DNA of 64,000 nt from Meiothermus sp. CFH 77666 (GCF_017497985.1 NZ_JAGDFV010000012.1:42881-106880), one strand, 5' to 3'; positions 43,493 to 52,928 are shown, numbered from the stretch's first letter. Program-made: numbers and translations. The notes: generated by a model from the letters alone, not told the origin.

Positions 43493-43809
43493 GCGGTTCC
43501 TGTCAGACGCTCACGGGGCGAGTTGACCCTTACCCCACGGCGTTGGGAGGGTTGGGGAGGATCTCGAGCAAGGCCCCACACCGGCATACGCTGCATTGAT
43601 GCAGGCTTACTCCTGCTTAAAAGCGATAGTGGAGACGCAATCCGAGGCATGAAGACAGCCCTACAATAGGGTGGTCTACGTAACCCTGCTCCAAGCAGCC
43701 AGGGCTCACCCGGTGCGCTCTGTGGGGGGCTATGGAAGCCGGGGAGAACTCGAGGCCCACGGCGCAAACCTGCTGTGTGAGCATCCTCTACAGCTACCGC
43801 AGTGCGTGG
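43493..43809. other. Intergenic region with dispersed repeat A
   Basis: No gene is supported in these 317 bases between convergent genes. Repeat A lies at 43545-43577. A small CCCTA/TAGGG inverted repeat is near 43661, and no strong terminator is evident. Confidence 0.6.
43545..43577 (+). repeat. Dispersed repeat A, copy 1
   Basis: GGGAGGG, two variable bases, GGGGAGG and then TCG-GCAAGGCCC are shared with 52721-52752, with only a few differences over about 33 bases. Confidence 0.5.
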
Positions 43810-44826
43810 CTAGTTTAGAAGGCCCAGCCCCGGCGCACAGTGGTTTTTAGGTAGCTTGAACTGGTTCAGGAAGCCATCCGAGCGCTGCGACATCCAGATG
43901 CCGATATCGTTGTGGCGCGAGACGAACTGTCGGATAGGCCCCCCGGCCTTGCCAAAGGCATCGGTAAAAAACACCTCGGGGCCGTTCGCGTTGTACCAGT
44001 AGACCGGCCCGTGGTAGGACTCGCGGTTGCAGCCGCGCAAGCCGGTGAAGCCCCTGAACACCTGCTCGGTGTAGTGCAACTCGCTCAGGTTGGCCGGGTT
44101 CATGGTGGTGATGGGGTCGAAGGCGGCAGTGGAGGCGATCACCTCCACCTTGTCGGCCAGGCGCAGCTTAAAGGCCCAGATTTCGTAGAGCGAGCCTGGG
44201 CTCTGGGTGTGGCAGCCGGTTCCGGGAAGGGTCATCACGCTGCGGCCAATGTCGTTATTGGGATCGGCGTCGTTCAGGGTAGGGTCGCGCTCGCAGATGG
44301 AGCCCACCAGGCCCGTGTCGGCCATACCCTGTACGCTTACCCGGTGTCCACTGGGGGCCACCAGGTCGAACATCAGGGAGTGCTGGCGCACGCTGTAACG
44401 CCGCACCCCGCCGGTGCCCATGTGGGCCACGATACGGGTACTGGTCAGGGCAGTGCGGTCTTCGTCGTTGCGGGTGCCCCGGTTGGCCACAAACACCTTG
44501 AAGCCCTCGTGGGCCTCGGGCATGCCGGCCAGCTTACCCACGTAGCCGAAAGGTGGCAGATCCGGGTTGGCCAGACTGGTGCGGGGGTCGTCGCCGTGTT
44601 CGTGGGTAAAGTAGCAGTTGTACTCGGGATCCACTGGTGGGTGCCAGGTTGGATACAGCTCCCCGTCGGGGCCGCGCACCGTGTGACGGTTGTGTACCCA
44701 GTCCGGGCAGGCCTGCCCCGCCACAGGCGCGGGTTGGCCGGGTGGCAGTACCGGGGGACTGGCATCCGGTGCGTTGCATCCCAGCAACGAAACCAGGGCC
44801 CAAAGCAGAAGGGTTTGTTTCTGCAT
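43810..44826 (-). CDS. Exported lipoprotein of unknown function, histidine-rich
   Basis: A 338-residue protein; ATG at 44826 is preceded by AGGAGG. MQKQTLLLWALVSLLGC ends in a lipobox (LLGC). The mature protein starts with a proline-rich linker, then a segment with CPDWVHNRHTVRGPDG, TWHPPVDPEYNCYFTHEHGD and GYVGKLAGMPEAHEGF. Further histidines are HMGTGG, VRQHSLMF, SYHGPVYW and SRHNDIG. Many conserved-looking His, Asp, Cys and Trp residues suggest a metal- or carbohydrate-binding domain, but no family was recognised. YceI lies 71 bases upstream on the same strand. Confidence 0.7.
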   Translation of the reverse strand: MQKQTLLLWALVSLLGCNAPDASPPVLPPGQPAPVAGQACPDWVHNRHTVRGPDGELYPTWHPPVDPEYNCYFTHEHGDDPRTSLANPDLPPFGYVGKLAGMPEAHEGFKVFVANRGTRNDEDRTALTSTRIVAHMGTGGVRRYSVRQHSLMFDLVAPSGHRVSVQGMADTGLVGSICERDPTLNDADPNNDIGRSVMTLPGTGCHTQSPGSLYEIWAFKLRLADKVEVIASTAAFDPITTMNPANLSELHYTEQVFRGFTGLRGCNRESYHGPVYWYNANGPEVFFTDAFGKAGGPIRQFVSRHNDIGIWMSQRSDGFLNQFKLPKNHCAPGLGLLN

Positions 44827-44897
44827 GGAACCTCCTCTACTGAGCCTATCAACCTGTTTTGAAGCAAAGTTCAAGGAGTGCTTTAACTTTGCTTTAC

Positions 44898-45437
44898 TTA
44901 ACGCAGCGTGGCCCGGGCCTCGAGGCGCACCTCCACCGGGTCGTTGACGCGAAGGAACAGCAGGCTGGGCGGGTTTAGTTTCCACTCCGAAAAGCTGGTG
45001 CTGAACCCCCCGACAAACCGATAGGTACTGCCCTCACGGGTCAGTTTGCCGCTAATCCGCACTGCCCGCCGGGTGCCGCTAATCTCCAGGGTGCCGCTCA
45101 GCACGGCATCCTCGCCGGTCTGTACCAGCCGTTCGACCTCGAGGCAGCTTTGGGGGAAGCGGTTGACATCAAACACCCCTCGAGCATCGGCATCGCGCAG
45201 GACATTGCCCGAGTCGAAACGGCCCAGCTCCACACACACCTGGCCCGAAGCCTCGCCGGTCTGGTTGTTCCAGCGCACCATGCCGCGCACGCTGGTATTG
45301 GTTCCTTCCCAGCGGCCCAGGCTGTAGCTGGCCGCATAGGTCACCCGCCCTTCAATGGCGTACTGGTTGGTCTGGGCCTGCGACAGGCCACAGAACAAGC
45401 CAACCAGCAGGGGGATGAAGAATTTGCGGTGAATCAT
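44898..45437 (-). CDS. YceI-family exported protein
   Basis: A 179-residue protein with signal peptide MIHRKFFIPLLVGLFCGLSQAQ and a YceI-like lipocalin fold (YAIEGRVTYAASYSLGRWEG; DVNRFPQSCLEVERL; ISGTRRAVRISGKLTREG). YceI proteins bind isoprenoid chains, such as polyprenyl quinones, in the periplasm. The start has AGGAGAG upstream. The gene lies in a minus-strand series with an SDR (27-base gap) and a lipoprotein. Confidence 0.85.
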   Translation of the reverse strand: MIHRKFFIPLLVGLFCGLSQAQTNQYAIEGRVTYAASYSLGRWEGTNTSVRGMVRWNNQTGEASGQVCVELGRFDSGNVLRDADARGVFDVNRFPQSCLEVERLVQTGEDAVLSGTLEISGTRRAVRISGKLTREGSTYRFVGGFSTSFSEWKLNPPSLLFLRVNDPVEVRLEARATLR

Positions 45438-45464
45438 GGTTTCTCTCCTGTTCTTGAGGCGCGT

Positions 45465-46097
45465 CTACCGGACTTCAAGTACCTCCGGGACGGGCTCGGC
45501 CAGAACTCCCCCCAAAATACGCATCGCCACCTCATCTGGATGCAGGGCCGTTTTGGGAGCCCCACCCAGGGGAGCCCACAAACCCGTGGCGACGGCAGGC
45601 AAGCGCACCAGGCAGAAACGCACCCCCTCGCGGCGGAACTCCTTGCGGGCCACGTTTAGCAGGCCCTCGGCCCCAAGCTTGGTCGCCAGGTACGCCGAGA
45701 GCCCGGGAACTGCAATCAACTCGGGGTATACGCCCAGCACCGCCACCCGGGCCTGGGGGTTGAACCGGGCATATTTGAGCAGTAAGGCCAGGCCCCCCAG
45801 GTTCGCCGCCGTGATGCGCTCGAGGTCGGCCATGCTCTGTTCGCGCAGACCCGCCTTCTGCACTGCCCCCGCCGCATACAGCAGCAGGTCCAGCGGCCCC
45901 ACCTCCTCGGCCAGGGCCTGTACCTCGAGCTCGTTGCCGAGCTCGGCAGGAACCGCCAGTGCGCTAAGGTCGCGGGCCAGGCTGGCCAGAGTCTGCCCAT
46001 TGCGCCCGGAAAGCCACAAACGGCTTGCCCGGCCTGCCAGATGACGCGCTAACGACTGCCCAATACCGCCCGTGGCTCCAATCAACAGGGTATTCAC
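45465..46097 (-). CDS. Short-chain dehydrogenase/reductase
   Basis: A 210-residue SDR with the cofactor loop LIGATGGIGQSLA, the NNAG-like LLYAAGAV, and the active-site YLATK (YxxxK). It is shorter than the usual 250 residues, lacking part of the C-terminal substrate region. The GTG start at 46097 is six bases after a TACGCT box and has no Shine-Dalgarno sequence. Substrate is unknown. Confidence 0.85.
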   Translation of the reverse strand: MNTLLIGATGGIGQSLARHLAGRASRLWLSGRNGQTLASLARDLSALAVPAELGNELEVQALAEEVGPLDLLLYAAGAVQKAGLREQSMADLERITAANLGGLALLLKYARFNPQARVAVLGVYPELIAVPGLSAYLATKLGAEGLLNVARKEFRREGVRFCLVRLPAVATGLWAPLGGAPKTALHPDEVAMRILGGVLAEPVPEVLEVR

Positions 46098-46103
46098 GCT
46101 TTG

Positions 46104-46109
46104 AGCGTA
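46104..46109 (-). promoter_or_regulatory. -10 box TACGCT before the SDR gene, leaderless arrangement
   Basis: TACGCT on the minus strand ends six bases before the GTG start at 46097. Confidence 0.4.
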
Positions 46110-46160
46110 CGGTTGTTGTGGTTTTTACACCGTGGGGCAGAAGCAAATCAGGGAACAACC

Positions 46161-48659
46161 TCAAAACGCCTTGGAGAATACTTCTTTGGTCGCCTGATCA
46201 GCGGACATCGGCAGGCCAATGTAGTAGCCCTGGGCATAGTGGCAGCCATGGCGGGCCAGCCACTCGAGCTGCGCCCGGTTCTCCACCCCTTCCGCCAGGG
46301 TCTTGAGGCCGAACGCATTGGCCAGTTGCAGCATGGCCCGCAGGATGTCTTCGGAGGCGCGGTTGCTGCCGATTTCACTCACGAAGCTTTTGTCTATTTT
46401 GATGAGATCAATGGGTACTTGTTTGAGGTGGGCCAGCGAGGAGTAGCCCATGCCGAAGTCGTCGAGGGCCACCCGCACACCCAGCCCGCGCAACGCCACC
46501 AGCCCCCCCAACCATTTCTGCCGCTCGGGCAACAAGGCCGACTCGGTGATCTCGAGCCATAACATGCTGGGCTGGAGCGTCTCCTCGACCAGCGAGCGCA
46601 CCACCTCCCGCACCCAGTTGGGGTGGGCCAGGGTAACGGCAGAAAAATTGATGGCCAGCTCACCGCCCAGCCGCCTTTGATCCTGCACGGCTTGTTTGAG
46701 CACGGCCAGATCAAGTTCGCCAATCAGACCGGCCTCTTCGGCCAGGGGCACAAACTCGCCGGGGTGTAAAAGGCCGCGGGCGGGGTGTTCCCAGCGCACC
46801 AGGGCTTCCCATTTGCTCACATGGCGGCTCTGAATGTTCAGGATGGGCTGGTACTGGATCAGGAAGCGGCCCTCCTGAATGGTCTTGCGGAGTTGCTGTA
46901 CGGTCTCGAGGCGCTCCAGGGAGTTGATGTCCTGGGTGGGGTCGTAGATGGCAATCGCGGTGCGGGCGTGCTTGGCCTGGTACATGGCCACATCGGCGGC
47001 GCGGGCCAGTTCGTCGAGGGTCTGGCCGTGCTCGGGGTAGAGCGCCACCCCCAGGCTGGCCTGGGCGTGAATGGCGTGCTCGCCCAGGGTAAAGGGCGTG
47101 TCGAAGACCCCATTTACCCGGCGGGCTGCGGCCAGGGCCGAGGTGCGGTCGGCGGAGGGCAGCAGTACCGCAAACTCGTCGCCCCCCATGCGGGCCAGCA
47201 GATCGCCCTGGCGCAGCACCTCCTTAATGCGCTGGGCAATCTGGCGCAGGAGTTCATCGCCTACCTGATGGCCCAGGGTGTCGTTGACGACTTTAAAATT
47301 GTCCAGGTCAAGGTAGATCAGGGCCGGGGTCTCGCGCTTGCGGCGGTCGGCCACAAAAACCGTCTCGGCCACCGCCCACAGCTTACGGCGGTTGGGCAGG
47401 TCGGTGAGGGGGTCGTGGTAGGCCAGATACTCGATACGGGCTTGCTGGCGCTTGCGTTCACCCACATCGCGGATGGAAATCATGACCTGTTTGTGGCCGG
47501 CAATCTGCACCAGCACGCCCAGAGCCTCGACCTCGAGTTCACGCCCCTCCCGGGCCACCAACCGAATCTCCTCCACCGTGTCGGGCTCGCCCCCCAGAAT
47601 GCGCTGCACCCGCTCGGCCACCCGTGGCAACGACTCGGGGTGCACCAACTGGGTCAGGGGCTGCCCCACCACCTCCTCCAGGCGCTCATAGCCCAGCGCC
47701 CGCAAGCCAGCCGGGTTGAGGTAGAGCACCTTGGAGCCATCGTATAGCGCTACCGCATCGGGTAAGGTTTCCAGGAGGGTGCGGTAAATGGCTTCCTGTT
47801 CGCGCAGGGCTTCGTAGACCTGGGCGCGGTCTATGGCCAGACTGAGTTGCCCAGCGACCCCTTCCAAAAAGCGCACGTCGCGCTGCTCAAAATCCGCGGT
47901 ACGGCTGCTGGCAAGCAGCACCCCCTGGACGCTGCCCTTTACCAGCAAAGGTACCGCAATCAGGCTACGCTCTCCCAGCAAACCGGCCTTGCTGCGCTCT
48001 TCGGTGCTGTACAGCACCACCGTTTCGGCGGAGCGGGCCGCCCGCAGCACAATCTCGTGGGTCGGGCCAAAATGATCAGGCAGGGTTTGCTTACCGCCCG
48101 ACCAGATCTGACGCAGGCCCTCGCCGTTGGGTTGATAGGCTGCCACACTGTCAAAGCGCGGATGTTCATGCAGGGTATCCACCACCCCACGCATCAAGGC
48201 GGCGGGCTCGAGGTCGCGGGCCAGCCCGTCGCGCACCTTGGAGAAAAGGGCGAGCTCGAGGTTGCGCTCCTCAGCCTGGGCCTGGCTTTTCCGCATAGCC
48301 ACTTCCGCAGCCCAACGGCGGTCATACTGAAATCGGAACAGCCCCATCGCCAGGCAGGCCGCCAGCCCTGCGCCGGTCATCAGTTGGGCAAAGTTGGTCA
48401 GCCCCGATTCCCACTGGGCCTCTACCGTGTTGAGCAAGAACATCTGGAGGGGTGCATTGAGCACCCCCACCAACCCTGCACCCCACAGGCCCAGACTCCA
48501 GCTCAGCAAAAGCAATGCCGGTAACGAGAGAACCAGCAAATAGTAGCCATACAGCGAGTACAGTGCGGGGAAAACAAGCGAATATACCCCAAGCCCCACC
48601 AGACCCAGCACCAGCTCGAGCCTCCGCTGCAGTAGCCAGGTCGTCCACTGTGCTAGCAA
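46161..48659 (-). CDS. Membrane cyclic di-GMP protein: GAF-PAS-GGDEF-EAL
   Basis: An 832-residue signalling protein. Residues about 10-115 hold three to four membrane helices; a GAF domain (about 150-285, LIAVPLLVKGSVQGVLLASS), a PAS domain (about 290-400), a GGDEF domain (about 410-575) and a C-terminal EAL domain (about 590-830) follow. GGDEF is intact (RMGGDEFAVLL) with an RQGD inhibitory site, and EAL looks active (EALVRWEHP, EITES, DDFGMGYSSL, AEGVEN). It could therefore both make and degrade cyclic di-GMP. The TTG start is supported by GGGGAGG eight bases upstream. Confidence 0.92.
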   Translation of the reverse strand: MLAQWTTWLLQRRLELVLGLVGLGVYSLVFPALYSLYGYYLLVLSLPALLLLSWSLGLWGAGLVGVLNAPLQMFLLNTVEAQWESGLTNFAQLMTGAGLAACLAMGLFRFQYDRRWAAEVAMRKSQAQAEERNLELALFSKVRDGLARDLEPAALMRGVVDTLHEHPRFDSVAAYQPNGEGLRQIWSGGKQTLPDHFGPTHEIVLRAARSAETVVLYSTEERSKAGLLGERSLIAVPLLVKGSVQGVLLASSRTADFEQRDVRFLEGVAGQLSLAIDRAQVYEALREQEAIYRTLLETLPDAVALYDGSKVLYLNPAGLRALGYERLEEVVGQPLTQLVHPESLPRVAERVQRILGGEPDTVEEIRLVAREGRELEVEALGVLVQIAGHKQVMISIRDVGERKRQQARIEYLAYHDPLTDLPNRRKLWAVAETVFVADRRKRETPALIYLDLDNFKVVNDTLGHQVGDELLRQIAQRIKEVLRQGDLLARMGGDEFAVLLPSADRTSALAAARRVNGVFDTPFTLGEHAIHAQASLGVALYPEHGQTLDELARAADVAMYQAKHARTAIAIYDPTQDINSLERLETVQQLRKTIQEGRFLIQYQPILNIQSRHVSKWEALVRWEHPARGLLHPGEFVPLAEEAGLIGELDLAVLKQAVQDQRRLGGELAINFSAVTLAHPNWVREVVRSLVEETLQPSMLWLEITESALLPERQKWLGGLVALRGLGVRVALDDFGMGYSSLAHLKQVPIDLIKIDKSFVSEIGSNRASEDILRAMLQLANAFGLKTLAEGVENRAQLEWLARHGCHYAQGYYIGLPMSADQATKEVFSKAF

Positions 48660-48946
48660 AAACCCAACCTCCCCTCGAATATGCTCTTCAGTCTATACGC
48701 TAGCATCTGAATGATGGTCGCATTCACGGCCTGCCGCGTGCTTCTTGTAGTTGCATCTGCACGTTGTGAGTCTACAGGAGAAAAATGTCCCATCTAACGT
48801 TATTTACACTTCATAACCAGGTAACGTTTGTGCCGCTAGCGGGGTCACGTGCAAAACCTTCATTCACAACGAGAACTAGCGGATTCACTGCGATGGTTGG
48901 TTTTCGCACGTAACGGCCCGCCGCACAACCATGAGCGGATTATCAT

Positions 48947-50443
48947 TCAAAGCTCACCCAAAGCAATCCGTTCGCGCAGCGCCTCTGCCTGGCGGCGAAG
49001 GGTAGCTTGCTCCTCCAGGCTGCGCTTGTCCCAGGTCTTGTACAGCACCCCCAGGCGGGGATTGCCCTCCAGCAGGGCGCGATGCTGGGCCATGAAGTCC
49101 CAGTACAGGCTGTTGAAGGGGCAGGCTTGCTCGCCCAGGGTCTCGCCCACTTTATAAACGCAGTGCTGGCAGTGGTTGCCCATGCGGGCGATGTACTTCC
49201 CACTGGCCGCATAGGGCTTGGAGGAAAGGATGGGCGAGGCAAAGACCCCCATGCCCAGCACATTGGGCACCATTACCCAGTCGGCGGAGTCCACAAAGGC
49301 CGCCACAAACCAGGCATTAAGGGCTTGCGGTTCGATGCCATAAAGGAGCGCAAAGTTGGCCAGCACCATCAGTCGCTCGATGTGGTGGGCGTAGCCGCGC
49401 TGCTGAACGCGCTGCAATACGGTAGATAAGCAACGCATACGGGTGGGCGCACCCCAGAAGAGCGGCGGTACAGGCCGGTGGGCCTGAAGCTGGTTGGCCT
49501 GCAGGAGCCCGGGCATCTCGCGGCGGTACACGTGGTAGATGTACTCGCGCCAGCCGATCACCTGCCGCACAAAACCCTCGATGCTGGCAAGGGGAATGCC
49601 ACCCTTTTCGTACTCGGCCAGGGCCCGCTCCACCACCTCGGCCGGGTGCAGCAAGCCCAGGTTGAGGGCCGGGGAGAGCAGCGAGTGATTCAGGCTCCAG
49701 CTCTGCTCCACCAGGGCATCCTGGTAGGGGCCAAAGGCCGCCAGACGGTGCTGCACGAAATCCTCCAGAGCCTGTAGGGCTTGCTGCCGGGTTATGGGCC
49801 ACTCGAAACCCTCCAGGAAACCAAAATGCCCCCTGAACTTCTCCCGTACGGTCTCGAAGGCCGCCAGTGTGAGGGCATCGGGGGCAAAACGGCGCGGGGC
49901 CGGGGGCCGGTAGCCTGGGGGCGGCGCCTTGCGGTTCTCGGCATCGTAGTTCCAGGCACCCCCCACCGGCTGGCCCTTGTGCATCAGGTAGCCGGTACGC
50001 TGGCGCATAAAGCGGTAGAAATACTCGAGGCGGTAGGTCTGGCGCTTCCCCGCCCAGCGGTCAAAATCCTCCGGCTGCAACAACCAGAGCCGGTTGGGTA
50101 GCAGGTGATACCTGCCGCCCTGGCCTTCCACGATGGCCCCCACCCGCTCGGCGAAGCCATAGTCGGCGGGCTGCATCTGGTACAGGGTTTCGCCGGGGTA
50201 GGCCTGGAAAAACGCTTGCAGGGCTTCGAGCAGGGTATCGGCCTGCAGGTAGATGACCTCCCTTCCGCCCGCCCGCAGCTCCTGGGCAAAGTGGCGCATG
50301 GCGCTGAAAAAGAGCACCAGCTTTTGCGGGTGCATGGGCGGGGTACGCCCCAGCTCGTAGGCCTCCAGGAGCAGCACCCGCTGGGGCGATAGCTGCTGCA
50401 CTGCGGCATGGTTGAGCTGGTCGCCGAGAATCCAGAGGGTCAT
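48947..50443 (-). CDS. Iron-sulfur photolyase/cryptochrome (FeS-BCP, PhrB type)
   Basis: A 498-residue flavoprotein of the bacterial FeS-BCP family, whose known member PhrB repairs (6-4) photoproducts using light, FAD and a ribolumazine antenna. The N-terminal domain starts MTLWILGDQLNHA, typical of the family. Four cysteines, Cys338, Cys425, Cys428 and Cys441, are spaced 87, 3 and 13 residues apart, almost exactly as for the 4Fe-4S cluster of PhrB (88, 3, 13, from memory of the family). ATG at 50443 is preferred over upstream starts; its Shine-Dalgarno sequence is weak. A second, class I-type photolyase lies 4 kb away. Confidence 0.92.
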   Translation of the reverse strand: MTLWILGDQLNHAAVQQLSPQRVLLLEAYELGRTPPMHPQKLVLFFSAMRHFAQELRAGGREVIYLQADTLLEALQAFFQAYPGETLYQMQPADYGFAERVGAIVEGQGGRYHLLPNRLWLLQPEDFDRWAGKRQTYRLEYFYRFMRQRTGYLMHKGQPVGGAWNYDAENRKAPPPGYRPPAPRRFAPDALTLAAFETVREKFRGHFGFLEGFEWPITRQQALQALEDFVQHRLAAFGPYQDALVEQSWSLNHSLLSPALNLGLLHPAEVVERALAEYEKGGIPLASIEGFVRQVIGWREYIYHVYRREMPGLLQANQLQAHRPVPPLFWGAPTRMRCLSTVLQRVQQRGYAHHIERLMVLANFALLYGIEPQALNAWFVAAFVDSADWVMVPNVLGMGVFASPILSSKPYAASGKYIARMGNHCQHCVYKVGETLGEQACPFNSLYWDFMAQHRALLEGNPRLGVLYKTWDKRSLEEQATLRRQAEALRERIALGEL

Positions 50444-50488
50444 GCGAAGGTCAAGAGCCTGGGGCCAAGGGTCTAGGGCCAAAGATTG

Positions 50489-51778
50489 TCAGCGAACTCC
50501 TTGCAGGTAAGCCGCAATAGGGCCCACCGCAGCGCCGTTGCGGCTGGTCAGGATGTCCAGGTGCGTGAGGCCCGGCAGGATTCGGATGTCTACTCGAGTA
50601 CTGGGGAACACCTCCCCTACACTTTGAAAATTGCTGGTTTGCGGGAGCAACCCCCGCCCTGCGCCCAGGGCCAGCACCGGATACGCCAGCGAGCGCGGCC
50701 TCAGCTCGGGCATGGCCACATCGTAGGCCGAGATGTCGAGGGAGAGGCGGTAAGGGAAAAACCACTCCGAGAAGCCGGTGGTAGGGTTGGCATACGATGA
50801 GATAAATTCCATCGGGTCGGTGGCCTCGCCGCTATCGCGCCACTCCACCCGGCCCCCCCGGGGGCCCCGGATGGTGTAGACCACACTCCCCACAAAAAAG
50901 CTGAACAGGCTAATCCCCTCGCGCCCGGTGGACTGCCCCACCGAGACCGAGAAAATGGGCGACAGGGCATAGCGGTCGTCCACGCGGGAAAGGGCCGCCG
51001 CCAGCCGGCTCGCCCGGAAAGGCACCCAGCCTGGTGGGGCGTCGGCCTGGGGGTTCTGCGCGGTCATGAAGGCCTGGGCTTCGGCCTGGGCAAAGCCCAC
51101 CGGGTTGAGCCCGAAAGCGTTGATGTAGGGCGGGGCCCTGCCTTCAAGCAGTTCGTTGAGCCCGGCCAGCCGCCCAAAACCCCCTTCGGTGCCGCCAAAG
51201 TATTGCTCACGGGTGAGGGGAATCAGGCGGGGTGCGCCATCCAGCAAAATCAGGCCGCTGATTTTATCGCCCCGGTACAGCGCAAAGAGCGAGGCCAGGC
51301 TCGCACCCAGCGAGTGCCCGGCCAGCACCACAGGACTGGTGCTTCGGGCCTGGTCGACCACCTGCTCGAGGTCGTCCAGGTGTACCTTCAGGCCCCAGTC
51401 CTTGAGGAAGGGAAAATCGGGCAGCTGGTAGTTCTGGTAGTAGGCCCAGGGGTCGGGCGATGTAAAGCCCCGGCGGTCCTCGAGGCCGTTGGCCCGCCGA
51501 TCCCAGGCCCAGACCGCCCAGCCAGGGGCCGCCAGCACCAGCCGTCGGGCCAGGGCCTCAAAATTGGTGGCACCCCCCAAGAACCCCGGCACCAAAACGA
51601 TGGTGCCGCGCGGGGTTCCCTGGGCCGGGTAGACCAGCACGTAACTTCGGTCCAGAGCCGCCCCCGCTGCCGTCGGTGCGCCCGGAATAGCCCGGTACTC
51701 GGCCTGGCCTGTCCAGCGCGCGGGCTGAGCCAGGCCTGTACCCAGCAGAACCATAGCCAGAACCACCCACCTACGCAT
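50489..51778 (-). CDS. Exported alpha/beta hydrolase
   Basis: A 429-residue secreted protein with signal MRRWVVLAMVLLGTGLAQP. The alpha/beta-hydrolase core shows IVLVPGFLGGATNFEALARR, the nucleophile elbow VVLAGHSLGAS (Ser), ILLDGAPRLI, and PGLTHLDIL near the C terminus with the catalytic His. The inserted middle region (about 195-330) is larger than usual, forming a lid. Esterase or lipase activity is likely; the substrate is unknown. The photolyase gene lies 45 bases downstream on the same strand. Confidence 0.85.
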   Translation of the reverse strand: MRRWVVLAMVLLGTGLAQPARWTGQAEYRAIPGAPTAAGAALDRSYVLVYPAQGTPRGTIVLVPGFLGGATNFEALARRLVLAAPGWAVWAWDRRANGLEDRRGFTSPDPWAYYQNYQLPDFPFLKDWGLKVHLDDLEQVVDQARSTSPVVLAGHSLGASLASLFALYRGDKISGLILLDGAPRLIPLTREQYFGGTEGGFGRLAGLNELLEGRAPPYINAFGLNPVGFAQAEAQAFMTAQNPQADAPPGWVPFRASRLAAALSRVDDRYALSPIFSVSVGQSTGREGISLFSFFVGSVVYTIRGPRGGRVEWRDSGEATDPMEFISSYANPTTGFSEWFFPYRLSLDISAYDVAMPELRPRSLAYPVLALGAGRGLLPQTSNFQSVGEVFPSTRVDIRILPGLTHLDILTSRNGAAVGPIAAYLQGVR

Positions 51779-51826
51779 ACCCTTCTATCCTGAGGCCACC
51801 AGGGGGTTCAGACTTGACCAGAGCCC

Positions 51827-51855
51827 ACAAAAAAGGGTGGGCCGAAGCCCACCCT
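51827..51855 (-). terminator. Intrinsic terminator of the DUF4397 gene
   Basis: GGGTGGGC and GCCCACCC (51835-51842, 51847-51854) form a perfect eight-pair stem with a CGAA/TTCG tetraloop. On the minus strand it is followed by a T-run. Confidence 0.9.
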
Positions 51856-51871
51856 CTAGCCTGCTTTGCCC

Positions 51872-52531
51872 TTATGGGCTGCCAAAACTATCCTCGACCA
51901 CGATCACCTCGAGGGTCTGGCCGGCCAGCAAGCCTACCGCAAAGACGCTGTAGACCTTGCCGCCTTCAAAGCCCACCCCCTCGAGCGGCAGCGCTACCGT
52001 GGTGGTGCCGGTGGGACGTACCTCGAGGTTGTAAACCCCCGCCGGAACCGTGCCGTAGCCGGAAATCTGGTTGAAAGCCAGGTTGCGGAACAGCACCGGC
52101 CCCCCTTTGAGGGCCACATCTACCGCCGGGGCATCCGGCGAGGCATGCACGATGCGAACCTTGGCCACCCCTTCGGCAGGGGCGATGCGGTCTTCGACCA
52201 GCCGGGCCTTGAGGGTCGAGGCCGTACCCAGCGCCATGACCGTGTAGTACTTACCCGCCTGCACGCGGATGGCTACATCGGCCACCTTCACCGGGTTCTG
52301 CCCGGGGGTCTGCACGGTCAGGGTCAGGCTGCCGGCGGGCACCTCGGCGTAGTAGGTCACATCCTTGAAAGCCTGGGCCTCAAAAACCTTGTTACCGCCG
52401 GAGAGGATATCCACCGCCGGGGCATCGGGCACCAGATGGGCAAAGCGCACAAAGGCTGTGTTGCCACCCCCCTGAGCTAGGGCAAAACCCAGCACCAGCA
52501 TCAGGCCCGCGATCAATTTCATCCACCGCAT
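51872..52531 (-). CDS. Exported DUF4397 protein (two repeats)
   Basis: A 219-residue protein with signal peptide MRWMKLIAGLMLVLGFALAQG. The mature part is an internal duplication of a beta-sandwich unit: VRFAHLVPDAPAVDILSGG and VRIVHASPDAPAVDVALKG are clearly homologous, each followed by Y-A/G-VPAG. DUF4397 proteins are extracellular and of unknown function, possibly adhesive. AGGAG precedes the ATG at 52531. A terminator follows. Confidence 0.88.
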   Translation of the reverse strand: MRWMKLIAGLMLVLGFALAQGGGNTAFVRFAHLVPDAPAVDILSGGNKVFEAQAFKDVTYYAEVPAGSLTLTVQTPGQNPVKVADVAIRVQAGKYYTVMALGTASTLKARLVEDRIAPAEGVAKVRIVHASPDAPAVDVALKGGPVLFRNLAFNQISGYGTVPAGVYNLEVRPTGTTTVALPLEGVGFEGGKVYSVFAVGLLAGQTLEVIVVEDSFGSP

Positions 52532-52704
52532 ACGACGCTCCTTTCTACCGACAGGGTTTATATACTTGCCAGGTCATCGTATCGTGAGACGCGCAGTTCA
52601 GCAACCTCTCTGGCCTACAGAGCCCCTACCTGGGAAAAACTAAATACATCGTCGTAGAGATGTCCGTACACCTCCGGGTTTCCGGGAGGGATTGACATAG
52701 AGCT

Positions 52705-52822
52705 CCCTCCCTACCACGTAGGGAGGGCCGGGGAGGGTATCGGGCAAGGCCCAGCAATCAACTGGCTGCACCAAGTCGCTGTTCGGCAACCCCACCTAAC
52801 CTCCCCCACACGGTAGGGGAGG
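52705..52822 (+). repeat. Hairpin-bounded repeat element containing repeat A
   Basis: A perfect ten-pair inverted repeat with a three-base loop (52705-52727) opens the element, the repeat A core is at 52721-52752, and CCTCCCC...GGGGAGG (52800-52822) closes it. The core matches 43545-43577. It resembles a small non-autonomous dispersed element. Confidence 0.5.
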
Positions 52823-52928
52823 AACGAAAGGGCGTCTGCTACGGCTTTTGCCAGAGCATACTGCGTAGTTCGTGCCGCAATGGGCAGCTCTGTAAGGGTT
52901 CTAAACCTTGTACAGGCGCAACTTGAAA

